Shown one piece after another: positions 25,301 to 36,100 of a DNA stretch of 64,000 nt. Every line of letters starts with the position of its first letter. Positions within the stretch are counted from its first letter, which is position 1. The translations under genes were made by a program, and so were the position numbers. The notes below the pieces were generated by a model. The model made no database searches. It worked only from the letters and a program-made list of their open reading frames with translations, and was not told the origin of the DNA. Origin of the DNA: Setaria digitata (lineage: Eukaryota; Nematoda; Chromadorea; Rhabditida; Setariidae); NCBI GenBank assembly GCA_003640385.1, contig RCAB01000007.1, forward strand, positions 186,001-250,000, given 5' to 3'.

Positions 25301-28300
25301 AAATCTGCGCTCTAACTGAAAACAAAACTTTTTTAATAAGCAGCGATCGGAACGATCTTTACAGCAACAGCAACAGCAAACAGCAGAAACAGTCCTCTCA
25401 TCTTCTTTAATTCCATCACAAAAAGCGAATCAGCCAATAAATGAAAATAATCGCCGGTCTTGCGACGAATATCGCTGAGTCATTTCGTCCTTCCAGTCGA
25501 ATATTGTAATTTCCGACTGTGTTACGTATCAGATTTTATATGTGGCCTATTTCATACGTTTAAATTAATTATTTTAAACGCTTCAACAAGTCATATCCTT
25601 CTATTGTAGGGCATTTCTACACTACTATGTGGAGCAAGTCAAATTATTTCTCCCTATCTGTTGATTGAATTATATTAGAAACTAACTAGGCCAATGAATT
25701 CCTCTTTCTCTCTATGAGCTAGCCCAGTTGGTTAGTTCTTTCGGATAGAGTCATACCAGCTCTTACGACTTTGTGCTGGAAGTAGCCGACGATTTGTTGA
25801 CAGAAATTAAGAACGCCCACAAATATTTGAGTTCAAAAGATGGGCATTTGAAAAGAAACACCTAAGAAAGAAAACTTTGATTCACAAGCAAAAAAATTGG
25901 CAACCTAACGAAATAAATGTAAATTAGCAAACCAGGAATAAGAAATGTGCTTACAGTTCCTCGGATACGGTAAGATTCGTATTCGAGGAATCGAATTCAT
26001 CAGGACAGTTCCGTATCAGAACAAACAACACGTCAGCAATTGCTCTATTCGGAACGGATATCACAACATGACAAAAAGTGTGATGTCGTACCACAACGAC
26101 CATCCCACTCCTACTAGATCGTTGGAAAAGAAATGCTGCAATTTCAGCAGCTGTGAAGGTCGTTTCACTTTTACTTCGATACTTATTCCATGGAAAATTA
26201 CTATTTCCGTAGCTAAAAATCCCATCAACACATCCTTAAGAGGTGAAGGAGAGAGGAAGAAATTATGTAAATTATTGGAAGATGTCACGCATAATTGTAC
26301 AATAAAGTTGAAAGTTTAGAGTAGTAGTTTATAATTATCACTCCAAATGCGAAACTGAATGCCAGATATAGAAGATGGGCATTAAGAAGTAAAATTGAAA
26401 GCAACCTTCAAGGAATTATTATGGAATTATTTTTAAAAAAAAAAAAAGACGCTTTACGGTCCAAATTCATTCTGAACTCAATTTTACAGAACTCTTATCG
26501 AGCAAGAAATCATTTCTTATCCTTTCACGTACTTTTTCCATCCTTCTTAGATATATAACAAATCAATTGCACTATATATTTCATTTGTCTTATATATTTC
26601 TATCGTACGCAGTCATCTACTTATTAGTTACGAGAGCTTATTTATGTCACATATCACATCACTACTGATTAGTGTAAACTATAATGTCATCCTCAGTACT
26701 ATATTGTTTTTTATAAATTCTCCAACAGATAAACCGAATATAAATCGATTACAAACGCTTTTCAGAGAGGGAGTTACCTGAATAATTAGCTATCCATTAA
26801 TTAAAAGTTGACGGATGGTACTAGTTTAAAAAAGAACTGAAAAATTAATAGTTATAACGAATTAATTTTGAAAAATGTCGAAAAAACGAAAATTACTTAG
26901 CATATTTTTGAAAAAAAGCGATCGGAATAAGCGAAATGGCTAATTCTAACTTTCGTATTAACATTCTCAAACTGACAAACAATGAAAGCAAGAATGTAGG
27001 CAAACAGTAAGAGAAAACAAAATGAAACGAACTGATGACGAAAAACTAATAGAAAACTAACTTGTTGAGTTGGACTTGGAGTATTGAGCGAGCCTCGACA
27101 GCTATCGGAACATGAAATGGCTGAATTTCTGCAGTTGCGATTATTGTTTCTGGATTCAGTGCTAGAGGAATCGCCAAAAGCGGAATCATGATCAGGACTC
27201 GGACAATCAATCGGCATTGCAGATCCACTGCCTGGGCCATGGATGAAATTGTCGTGAAAGGAATAGGAATGTTGCGCATGAGACTGAAGACCAGTCCTGC
27301 AAAATGAGTAGCAAATAAACAAAGGCTCAATTCAGGGATTCAAACTATCACACACAAATTCTCAATAACTGAGAGTAATGAGATCTGTGGATCACGGAAT
27401 TCTTGGAGGCTCTGACCTCAGAGGGACCGAAGAACAGATATAATCACTCATGGAATTATCAGTATAACGAAAAATGTACAGAAAGATGACACTTAGCTTA
27501 TTTATTGCCATCTTGAACTTGTGCTGACCGAATGTAGGTGAAGATCGTGAGTGATTAAAGGAAACAACTTCCATATTAGTGAAGACGTCAATTTATTTTT
27601 TGATGTTAAATGTCCGAATTCGTAGAGTTCATATGCTTTCCAATTATTTTTCTCTTTCTAATATCTGGACACTTTACTTTCCAAGTAAGGAACAACAAAG
27701 GTATTTTTCGACCTAAGGAGGGAAGTGATACTATATAGCAAATAGAATCTATAAATTCGTTTCAATCTTATCGGCCCTGATCAGGTTTCATTTGCCTGTG
27801 AGCTTTACTTAGACAAGCCGTTTAGAATGACTAGACTGGTTAAAAAGTCTCTGTAGGTGTGTGAAATAGAGTTCATGATTTTGGACAAGACAAAGAATGG
27901 GACTAGAAAGCATCTAAAGAGCGCAAACTGGTGCAGGCGGAAATTCTATGCATAGGTCAAAAATTTTTTAATAAAAAAATTGTAGCAGTTGCTAGAAAAT
28001 CCCTTTCATTTTAATTAATATTATTATTCTTATGGAAGGAAAATCCAATTTGTAACAATCTAGCTAGAATTGTGTAAGACAAAGGCATACTAATAAACGG
28101 CTTCTAGAAGCATGGCTTTTATCAATCTTCTGACCCTTTGCAGTAACAAAAAAAAAAACATCTGCTACTAATTTTACGCAATCATTAGCAGAACAATCGT
28201 CTTATGCGCAATTAACTCTAATTATGTGAATTTCTCATTTATGGAGAAAAGGTCGTAAAGGCATTGAGAGATATGTCAAAATCTACAGGGCATTCTTTCC

Positions 28301-30175
28301 ACAGTCCAACATGAGCATATGCGGAATGAATGGACGAAATTTTCAAAATTTCAAATTTTTTAGAAATTCTGTTGTAGAGTAAATTTATTTAAATCTTAAC
28401 CAGAAACCACTTCAAGAAGAAAAGGTGGAGAAATGGAAACAGGTGAGTAAAGAAATGCATAAGAAATGACTTGAATATTCAAAAAAAAAAAAATGTTTCG
28501 AAATTTTTTAATTGCAAAAATGTAAGTAAAACTCCAACCTTTTTGTATCATTCTGTTGTAAAACTGAAGCTGAAAAAGTGCTATTTCTTTTACTTTGATT
28601 CAAACTGTTTTCTCCAGAAGTAGATGATGGAAGAGTTGGAAGGCCAAGAAGCGCTTGATCGCCACCGACGGTAAGTTGTTGCTCGAGAGCTGATAGCTCA
28701 CCCAGCAAAGTGTCCAATTCCCAATCACAGCTTTCTGAAGATTTCCTTAGTTTTATTGGAATATATGAAAATTCTTGAAATATTAAAAATTAGAAAAATG
28801 ATGCAATAATTTTCGTCTAAAACAAACTCGGACTTTGATTGTTTGGTAAAGCATTTGTCCATGTCACGATGACGGAATCTCAGATATAATTATGTTTAAT
28901 TGTGTGTCATATGTTTGTGCTATCAATCATTGGCTTTTGACCATGACTATCCGTTGATTTGGAACTGAACCATTTAGACACTTTTTTTTTGAGATTTGAG
29001 AATGATTTGAATTTAATAAAAATCCATTTTTATATTCAAATTTTTTCTCGGAATAGAAAAAAAAATAATTATAAATCTCATCTCTATCATTATTTTATTG
29101 CTGATTTGCAATGATATCGAAAGAATGTGAATTCCTCTGCAGAGGATTTTCGTTTTTAACTTCAAGGAAAGGCGAAACTGAAGAAAAAGGGGGAAATGAA
29201 GAAGTCAAACTGAAAAGCAAAAAGTTTAATGGTTATAAATTTCATAGGAAATCAATTTTGGTTTGTAAATTTCGGAACATTCAATGAGATCTGTAAAGCA
29301 TAACTTGAAAATTAACAACGAAGAGATGAAAAGCAAGCCACACGTCATACTACAGGTAATGTTCTACCTATTCGGCGTTTATTAATAACAAGTTATTTGG
29401 TGACAACATGGCAAGCAGCCATAATTTTTGTGATAATAATTTATGAGACTATTGAGCCATAATTGCTTTAAAAAATTATGCCTAAAAAGGGGTCAGCTAT
29501 GTATTTGAAATTTTAAGGCACAATGCAATTAGTAACTCCTCCCTTCTCTCAATTTCGCCTTTCAATAGGAAAAGTCTAAAAAGTAAAATAATAAGCTTTG
29601 CAAACAGAGGTCAGTGATTTAAATTAACCAAGCAAACAGGATTTGGTTGAGTAAACAATCTTTAATTAAGTGACAATGTTTGCTTAATGCCTAATTAAAT
29701 TAAAAGAATTTCGAAAATCTTTAATGATTGTAAATTATTCATCAATAATTCTCTTTCTTCCCTTTTTTTCTCTCTTGAACTATAACAAACACAATATTTG
29801 GGATGACGCACTACCTAGACGGACAAGTTACACAAAAACAAATATGTAAGACTGACCTTGTACGTTCGCCATGCTGTATCTGACGGCGTCCATCTGTGGT
29901 TTCGGTGGTATATGGGGGCGTTGACGTACGCGAACCTCAGCTCCAGCTCCACCTCCTGCTTGGAGTGCTGTATCATCCACTGGTCGCGGATGTTGCGATG
30001 GAACTGTTGTTGGTGGTTTTATTGAAGATGAGGGGAATGATGATGACCCGAGGACTTGCTGTGGTACTGATAGCGAGGGATGGAATTGTTGTGCTCGAGC
30101 TCGAGCTACTCCTTCTGTTAATTGACCTGTCTGCTCTGGTGACTCCTTTACTTTCCCTAATTCTCTACCCTCCAT
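19387..30175 (-). CDS. mig-10: MIG-10 / RIAM / lamellipodin (MRL) family adaptor
   Basis: Twelve exons read down the - strand in unbroken phase: 30175-29857, 28734-28539, 27296-27062, 23917-23581, 23071-22878, 22240-21986, 21658-21557, 21307-21011, 20931-20709, 20444-20218, 19940-19818 and 19461-19387, about 860 residues. Order along the protein: Ser/Pro-rich N-terminus; a helix [15 protein letters not shown] (about residues 110-125); a Gln run; an RA domain (about 290-365) with its linker ([14 protein letters not shown] class); a PH domain (about 430-545, [20 protein letters not shown]); [13 protein letters not shown]; an FPPPP motif near residue 700; six prolines near 821-826; and a basic helical end. 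MRL proteins bind Ras-family GTPases and phosphoinositides and recruit Ena/VASP to steer actin at the leading edge; in C. elegans MIG-10 acts in neuronal migration and axon guidance. The ATG at 30173-30175 directly follows a TTTTGCAG acceptor, so a 5' leader exon or spliced leader is expected. Confidence 0.95.
19818..20931 (-). CDS. mig-10: mig-10 exons encoding the proline-rich Ena/VASP and SH3 ligand region
   Basis: Exon 20931-20709 carries an acidic stretch directly before FPPPPP, the classical EVH1 ligand of Ena/VASP (UNC-34 in worms), with charged residues on its N-terminal side as usual. Exon 20444-20218 is Gln/Ser/Thr-rich, with [12 protein letters not shown] Pro pairs. Exon 19940-19818 has [13 protein letters not shown], a plausible SH3 or profilin ligand. 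The final exon, 19461-19387, is a short helical tail. Confidence 0.85.
21557..22240 (-). CDS. mig-10: mig-10 exons encoding the PH domain
   Basis: Exons 22240-21986 and 21658-21557 join in phase 0. The first gives [38 protein letters not shown] and [12 protein letters not shown]. The second gives [20 protein letters not shown] and the closing helix [12 protein letters not shown]. The [11 protein letters not shown] segment and the early Lys residues are where family PH domains contact phosphoinositides. The domain looks complete. Confidence 0.95.
22878..23917 (-). CDS. mig-10: mig-10 exons encoding the RA domain and linker
   Basis: Exon 23917-23581 opens with a Ser- and Gln-rich stretch (a polyglutamine run from CAA/CAG codons) and continues [20 protein letters not shown], then the ubiquitin-fold RA domain with [20 protein letters not shown] and [15 protein letters not shown]. 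Exon 23071-22878 carries the linker typical of the family ([20 protein letters not shown], then [15 protein letters not shown]). In MRL proteins the RA domain, linker and PH domain form one structural unit that binds Rap or Ras-like GTPases. The join is in phase 1 and restores a codon. Confidence 0.93.
24640..25478 (+). CDS. Candidate nested gene on the opposite strand inside a mig-10 intron
   Basis: Two + strand exons fit together: 24640-24918 (ATG start, 93 codons, ends CAA|GTAATA) and 25344-25478 (after a CAG, phase 0, stops with TGA). The product would be about 137 residues. The middle, around [20 protein letters not shown], is acidic and helical and leads over the splice into [20 protein letters not shown]. 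The family is not recognised. The GC-richer composition of 24,760-24,920 against its surroundings and the good donor support coding; the lack of a known homologue and the antisense position argue for caution. The 24.7-24.9 kb part is also open on the other strand but reads as unlikely protein there. Confidence 0.4.
25760..25865 (+). CDS. Possible alternative last exon of the nested gene
   Basis: After an ACCAG acceptor the frame is open for 34 residues and stops with TAA. It reads [20 protein letters not shown] followed by a Lys-rich end, a convincing amphipathic helix. It starts with one base completing a codon, so it can join the nested exon B if that exon is cut at AATCGCCG|GTCTTG (phase 2), giving NRRS-YDF in place of NRRS-CDE. 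No family recognised. Confidence 0.3.
25974..26117 (+). CDS. Open Gln/Ser-rich coding island
   Basis: An open frame of 47 codons ends with TAG and contains [20 protein letters not shown] and then [15 protein letters not shown]. It looks more protein-like than the longer overlapping frame at 25945-26319, which is rich in Cys and Ile. It follows the nested candidate gene on the same strand, but I could not fit an acceptor that links them in phase. It could be a further exon, a decayed exon or chance. Confidence 0.22.
   Translation, partial: DSYSRNRIHQDSSVSEQTTRQQLLYSERISQHDKKCDVVPQRPSHSY
27417..27451 (-). CDS. mig-10: Possible alternative first exon of mig-10
   Basis: An ATG at 27449-27451 opens [11 protein letters not shown] and ends with AG before a GTCAGA donor, in phase 2. 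That is the phase needed by the next exon (27296-27062), whose normal partner (28734-28539) also ends in AG. Either join therefore restores an Arg codon. A transcript starting here would lack the talin-binding-like helix and the Ser/Pro-rich N-terminus but keep RA, PH and proline motifs. The frame is also open upstream to an ATG at 27572-27574 with no acceptor between, so the true start could be farther 5'. Confidence 0.45.
28539..28734 (-). CDS. mig-10: mig-10 exon with talin-binding-like helix
   Basis: The exon starts in phase 1 (completing Glu) and ends in phase 2. It reads [20 protein letters not shown] followed by LTVGGD. This closely resembles in pattern the N-terminal talin-binding helix of RIAM, as I remember it (acidic start, then a TLLGE-type amphipathic helix). 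The rest is Ser/Thr/Asn-rich. Talin binding by this worm protein is an inference from pattern, not shown. Confidence 0.85.
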
Positions 30176-33100
30176 CTGCAAAACGATAAAACTTGAATAA
30201 AGTTTGAACATTCATAATTTCAATAATTTTTATGACAATCAATTGTAACAATGAGAAGTCAGTAAGAGATTAATTACAAAAATGCTTCCTAGGCTCTGTA
30301 TGCTTCTAGATGAAATAATTAATCTGCTAAAAGCATACAGTCTCCGACCTTCCCTCTACACATACCAACTTATTTCCCCTACCTTTTGTCTCTTACTTCT
30401 CTGTCGCGTAAAATTAATATGCAGTAAAGTTACGTTGAAATTTAGTGACAATAACTAATGGCTGAAAGAATATTTATAGAACTAGTTGTAATACCATCTA
30501 ATCTAAAACCGGTTCTTCAGTTTTGATATGTAATTTTGAAATACTATCAGCATAAGGTGACAATTTTCGAGTAAAGTATAATTCTACAGGTATATATAAT
30601 ACCGCGTAATTGTTATCAGTTTTCACATAAAATCACTAATCTAAAAAATGGAAAGTAAAAATGTTGACAAGAAATGAGCGATTTGAAAATGAACAGAAAT
30701 ATGTTCGTTTGAACAAAAAAAAAAAAGCTAAAAATTAAATCAGAAAGACGATGGCGGAAGGTAAATCGCTTGTAGTGATTAGATAAGAGCTTGAGGAGTA
30801 GTATCATTTCTCATTTGTTGGAGTACTAAGTTTTACCTGCCAATTAATTTAATGAAGGGTATTACTCGTGATTCTATACCGAAAAACATTGGATTCACTC
30901 CTTCGTTATATAAGTTTTAAGACTATTATACCGAAAATCACAAGTTGGCAATTGCAGTATTTTAATTACGATCTGCAGTTTTTTCTCAAAAATTTTAATT
31001 ATTCTGTTCTTAATAGCAGATATACTCAAATGTAGATCAGCTGACAAAGTAACATTTCCATTCTGAGTTACTTCTTCAAGCTACCTATCTCTCTTTATTA
31101 AAATCATTTCATCTCTTACAATAGGTGACACAACTAAATCGAAATATATTTCTTTCATTTATTACCGATACACATCAATAGTTCAAAGAAACGATGTTAA
31201 AAAAGAAAAAAAAAAACAAGAAGGCAGCAAGAAGTTTGGTTTTTAATTTTTTTTGATAATTTCGATGTCTGCACTTCAACTTTCTATGTTGTTATTTATT
31301 CCATCTTTCCTACTTTTTTACTCCATTTAACTACTACTGCATGTTTTTGTAACTTATTCCAACTCTAATTCTGTCTTAACTAAATTTCACGAAATTCACC
31401 TGATTCAGAAAATGAGTGAGGAGTAATATAAACAATAAAATAAGAATATTTCTTTTCTCTCGAGAATGTAGCAAGCAACGCAGTATCCAAATATGCAATT
31501 AGATCACTCAATACATTTAATTATTACTACATACACGTAAATGCGAAACAACTCAAGGAAGTAAGTCATAGGCTATTTATTCCGGTCAGTAGTAAGTTGT
31601 GGCCGATAGCTCGTTTCTTCTGATCTTGACATGGGTAACAGCTGACTCGTGTCTACTTATTCCGAAATTGATTGGAAAGCAAATGTCAGTTGCGAACTAG
31701 CTCAAGAAGAGGAACAGCAAGTCCAAATAGCATTTGCTTAACTCAGGGACTGTCTACAACTCCATAAATTAACAGTCTTTTGTTTCGTTCAGCTCAGCTG
31801 AAGTCCTTATGAAGACAGAGTCAGAATTTTTCGCTTTTCTTTCTTCACCTCAATTTTCCGAGTAACAGAACTACTGTAACGCTCTTTGTTACTATCTACT
31901 CTTCAAGGATATATTTTCAGATGATTTATGCAGGAATTAATGGAGTGGAAATATTCAAAATATGATTCTGTAGAATCAGAATTAGAAGCTTAGAAAGTAC
32001 GAGTTACCGGAATGTCAGCTCTTACTAGAAAGAAGAAAAACCTTTAGCTGAAAGCTTCCGAAATGATGGAAAGTAGTAGCATGTGATAACTAAGCTTGGA
32101 TTAGCTTTTAACCGTTGGGGAAGATTAGCTAAGCAAAAAGACTTTCAAGACCAAGAATTAATGAGGGCGAAAAACTGGAACTTCAGTTTAGTTGAATTTG
32201 CAGAAATTCCCAACACTATAACTGTCCAATTGCTACTGCATAATGAATTATGCCATTATTGCATTTGAATCGATGGAAAGACATAAGACGAAGTGTTGCC
32301 GATCGTTGGCTAGATAACCGGATGAAAGCCTATTTCTTTATTAATTAACTAATTAAGGAACAGGAAGATTGAAGTGCACGCCAAAAATCAAGAACTGTAT
32401 AAAGCTCAATAAATAAAGCAAAAGAGACGTGAATGAGGGGAGTCTCGGGAGTACGGGAAGTGTAATAAATGCAACAAATGTTGAATTTTCGTGATATTTA
32501 ATCGAGTTTAAAGTCAATTTTTATCTAAGTGACATTGTTAATATGTCATTAACATTAAGCACAGACGAATAAATGAGTCTTATCACTTTTACTGTTTATC
32601 ATCGGCAGTAAAGATGACTAGCATACTGGATAACTTGGTGACAATTTGTCCTCAGGGACGAACAGAAAACCATCTTCTTCAGAGATTGTTCCATGTCTCC
32701 ACATCCAAGCTCAAGTTTAATTAACCAACTTCTCCGTTCGATTCTTAACAAAAAACGGATTAATTTCCAGCTAGCAGAAACCTCTTAGTGTTATGGAATT
32801 TAGTAAGTTTTGGATAAAACTAATGGTGCTACCGTTTTTTAAGTGAAAATTTCTTCTATTTATGGTTGTTTCATATTGATTGTGTGAATCAGCCAGAAAG
32901 AAGAAATTGATAATTTGTTCGGGCCTTAGCCGCCCACTTTAGCACGGATGGTACTGTTAATTAAGTCAAACCTGATGTTGTCTAGTCCGGCGAGAATTTC
33001 ATCAGTCAGAGGCGGAAATTTGACCGTAAGAGTCTATCAGTTAAATAGCGAATCGCTCAATCAGTCGGTCCTATGCCAGTGTTTTTTTTTTTTTTTTTTT

Positions 33101-36100
33101 TCAATTCTAACTTTTTACAATTTTCTGTAATTTTTCAAAAGGATGATTGGGTGAGAACTGTGTCCTTTTGAAAAAAGAAAAAGCAGCACACATTTTAGGA
33201 GGAAAAAAGTTATGGGAGGTTGGAGGACGATAAATACAATTCCATTTTGAAAAAATCTAGTTGTCCTACCGTTGCCGCAGAAAAAAAAAAAAAAAAAAAA
33301 ACGATATTGCTGTGAAAGGAATAAAATTAAAACAGAAACGGAAAAAATCATATATTCTGAAAAATTCCCTAAATTTTTAATCACTGCGACAAAATTTCTT
33401 AAAAAATAAATGTGACAGAATCAAAAAAAAAAAAAAAAGCATTAGAAGAGTGAAGATTTCAGAACAAACGGATACTCATAATCCGGAAATGGAAATTGCA
33501 ACACTTTTCGTGTCCGTTTTACAAAATCCTGCAAAACCTGATAGTCGGAAAATTAAATTGGAAAGAAAGTATGCTCCCATCAATTTCTTTTTTGCTTCAG
33601 AAGATGAAAAGCGAACAGTAGTAATTGGTGTAGGAAGGAGAAGAATAAATTTAATTTTTTACTTCACACTCTCGTCAATCTTCACCTCTTTTCCATTCAG
33701 TTCAACTCTAAAGTGGTTATCAAAGATTGATTTAATTTGTGTATTGCATAAACAGAGACATGCAAACAATATGCAGCAGTAAAAATAATACAGTTTTGTA
33801 TTTTGAAGAGATGAAGGTGCAGGGAAGCAAAAGGAATTAAAAACCTTTCATTGTATTTTGAAATTCACTGAATCTTCAATCCAAAAAATTGAAATTAAAT
33901 TCATCCTTCGGCATCCATTCTTTCAATAACGCAGACATTACTCCGATGAAAAGCCAGTAATTTTAAATTTCATTCACATGAACTTTTTTTTTCCCATCTA
34001 TCTGTCGTATACGTACCCCTTTTAAAAAACCAATTGCAAAATTTACCAGTTTTCATCTATTTTATAGATTGCGTTTGGAAACAAAAACTCTAAGGCCCAT
34101 ATTAGACAAATGATTTAAAAACATTTCGAAAAAAAAAAATTTGATAAAATTAAAATTTTGATAAAATTATTGAAAAATAATACTAGTTCAACTCAGTGAC
34201 TCATATTAACATTGAAGTTTACTTTCTTAACAGGCAAGATTTCCTCAAGTTTACCATTCCATATGCTCTATTCTAGGACCAGGAGATGTGATTCAAATTT
34301 TAGATTATTAAAATGAAGAAAGGAACGGATGTATGAAACAGTTAATGGGCCCAATTATTACCTGATGGAGTAATTTAGTAGCATTTTATAAAATCTATAA
34401 ACCTCATTTGGAGGACTAATGATGTCATACTTCAATGAATACGACACCGACGGAACTGAATCCATGATCATTTATGAATTATTATTGCATCATCACAGAA
34501 ATAAAATTTTATTTCGTGGCTATCGAAGAAACAGAAGTCAGGAATCATGAGAGTGAGTTAGTTCATAACGCCATGGCATAACTTGTGTATTTTTCTAACT
34601 AACATCATTGACTTGTATTTATCAATTTTTCGTTTCACTGTGAATTTCTAATAACAACGCCATCGTGCGCATGCGGATTATAATGAATGATAAATAGCAA
34701 TGATAACATTATCAGTTTCCTCAATGGAAAAGCAATATAGATTATGAAACATTTTTAAGAATATAAACTTGCTTGCATTCAGTTATCTTTTGATATCAAC
34801 AAAATCATTTTTTTTTTTTTTGTTAAATATTTTGCAGAAGAAACATTTGGTAATAATAGCAATTTTTATGGCAAATTTGTATCACTTTGAAAAAATCGTA
34901 TCAGTAAAAAAAAAAAAAAAAACGAACAGCTGATCGATTTCGATGACGGATAAACTGGGGAATGAAGTTTGAGTTTCACTACGAATTGGGACAACGACGT
35001 TGTACTGGTAGTGATGCACAATGATTTACGACACTTTTAAGTGAAAGAAGAAAAATTTTTGTTGTAAATTCTGAATTCCAACAGCAGAATGAAAATCAGT
35101 AACATGACTTGTATTTTATTCTATTTTTTTTTTTCCTTTTCTATTTTTGTAGTTTTAGGGATTTCTTCAACAGTACTTGAAAGAGTTAAAAAAGGAAAAG
35201 CAATATGAATGCAATGGAAATTAAATTGGAAATACTTAGCATATGCATTCATTCCAGTAAGTTATAACAGTAAACCAGTGAATGTAAGAAATGTCCGAAT
35301 CTCGAAATTTTTCAAAAAATTACAGTAAAACTGGAAGAATTCTTTTTTAAAGTTTCTTTTTTTTAAGGAATAATTTGTTCCTAGTTTCCATTTTAGTCAA
35401 GCATTTTTCGTATGACAAGTATTGATATCTTCTCGTTCTCCTTCTCTTTTCAGTGTGTAAGATTGATTTATGCATTAAAGCGAAAAGGTTGCTTTCTAGA
35501 ACTCTAAAAAATCATTTATTTTTATTTTGTTAAAAATTTATAAACTTGATTTGTGCATTCATCTACAGGTAAATTCTAGGCTTAAATCATTACTTCGTAA
35601 CTTTATAGCTAAAAATTTTGATTCAACTAAACTTTTTTTTTGGCTAATTTTAAGGAAAACAAATCCTTTCATGATCGAAAGAGATCAGTTCGTAAATGAA
35701 TTTGGGAGATGTAAAAATTCTGCATCGTGGTTGCACCCATCCTAATTAAACGAACAATTTAATGAACCACCTAACTCAGTTAGCAACCGTAATGGCACAA
35801 ATGATCGAGTATTTCAGTAAAACTTCCTCACTATCAGTTCATTCTAATATAACAATCTAAATGCTTAAGGCAGCTAGTTGAGAAAGATCGAACAACTCCG
35901 ACAGCTTGGATCTCTTCCAAGAACAAAACAAAGAATTTTCTATCAAGTACACTTCTGAATCAATTCAAAATTGAGCATTCCTTTTGAGGTTACAGCTAAA
36001 CATAAAGAGTTCATTAACTTAATGAATTGAAATGACTTGCCCAGGGGACGGATATCCGTTCATTTACTGCCACAACCTTCACATTCATTCATTTTCCCCT

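Larger units (their letters stand above)
23918..27061 (-). other. mig-10 intron holding the nested candidate
   Basis: This 3.1-kb intron lies between the Ser-rich exon 27296-27062 and the RA exon 23917-23581. Apart from the + strand open pieces at 24.6-26.1 kb, it is AT-rich with an A-run at about 26,433-26,446 and nothing I can name. Confidence 0.7.

Noticed and set aside
25690..25800. tRNA-like A-box (TAGCCCAGTTGGTTAG)
   Set aside because: No B-box or cloverleaf follows; the downstream sequence fits an open reading frame instead.
29896..30189. Long + strand open frame rich in Val and Leu
   Set aside because: It is the antisense shadow of the first mig-10 coding exon (30175-29857).
33450..33782. 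Open + frame upstream of mig-10
   Set aside because: The first third looks protein-like, but it lacks splice context and decays into hydrophobic low-complexity sequence.
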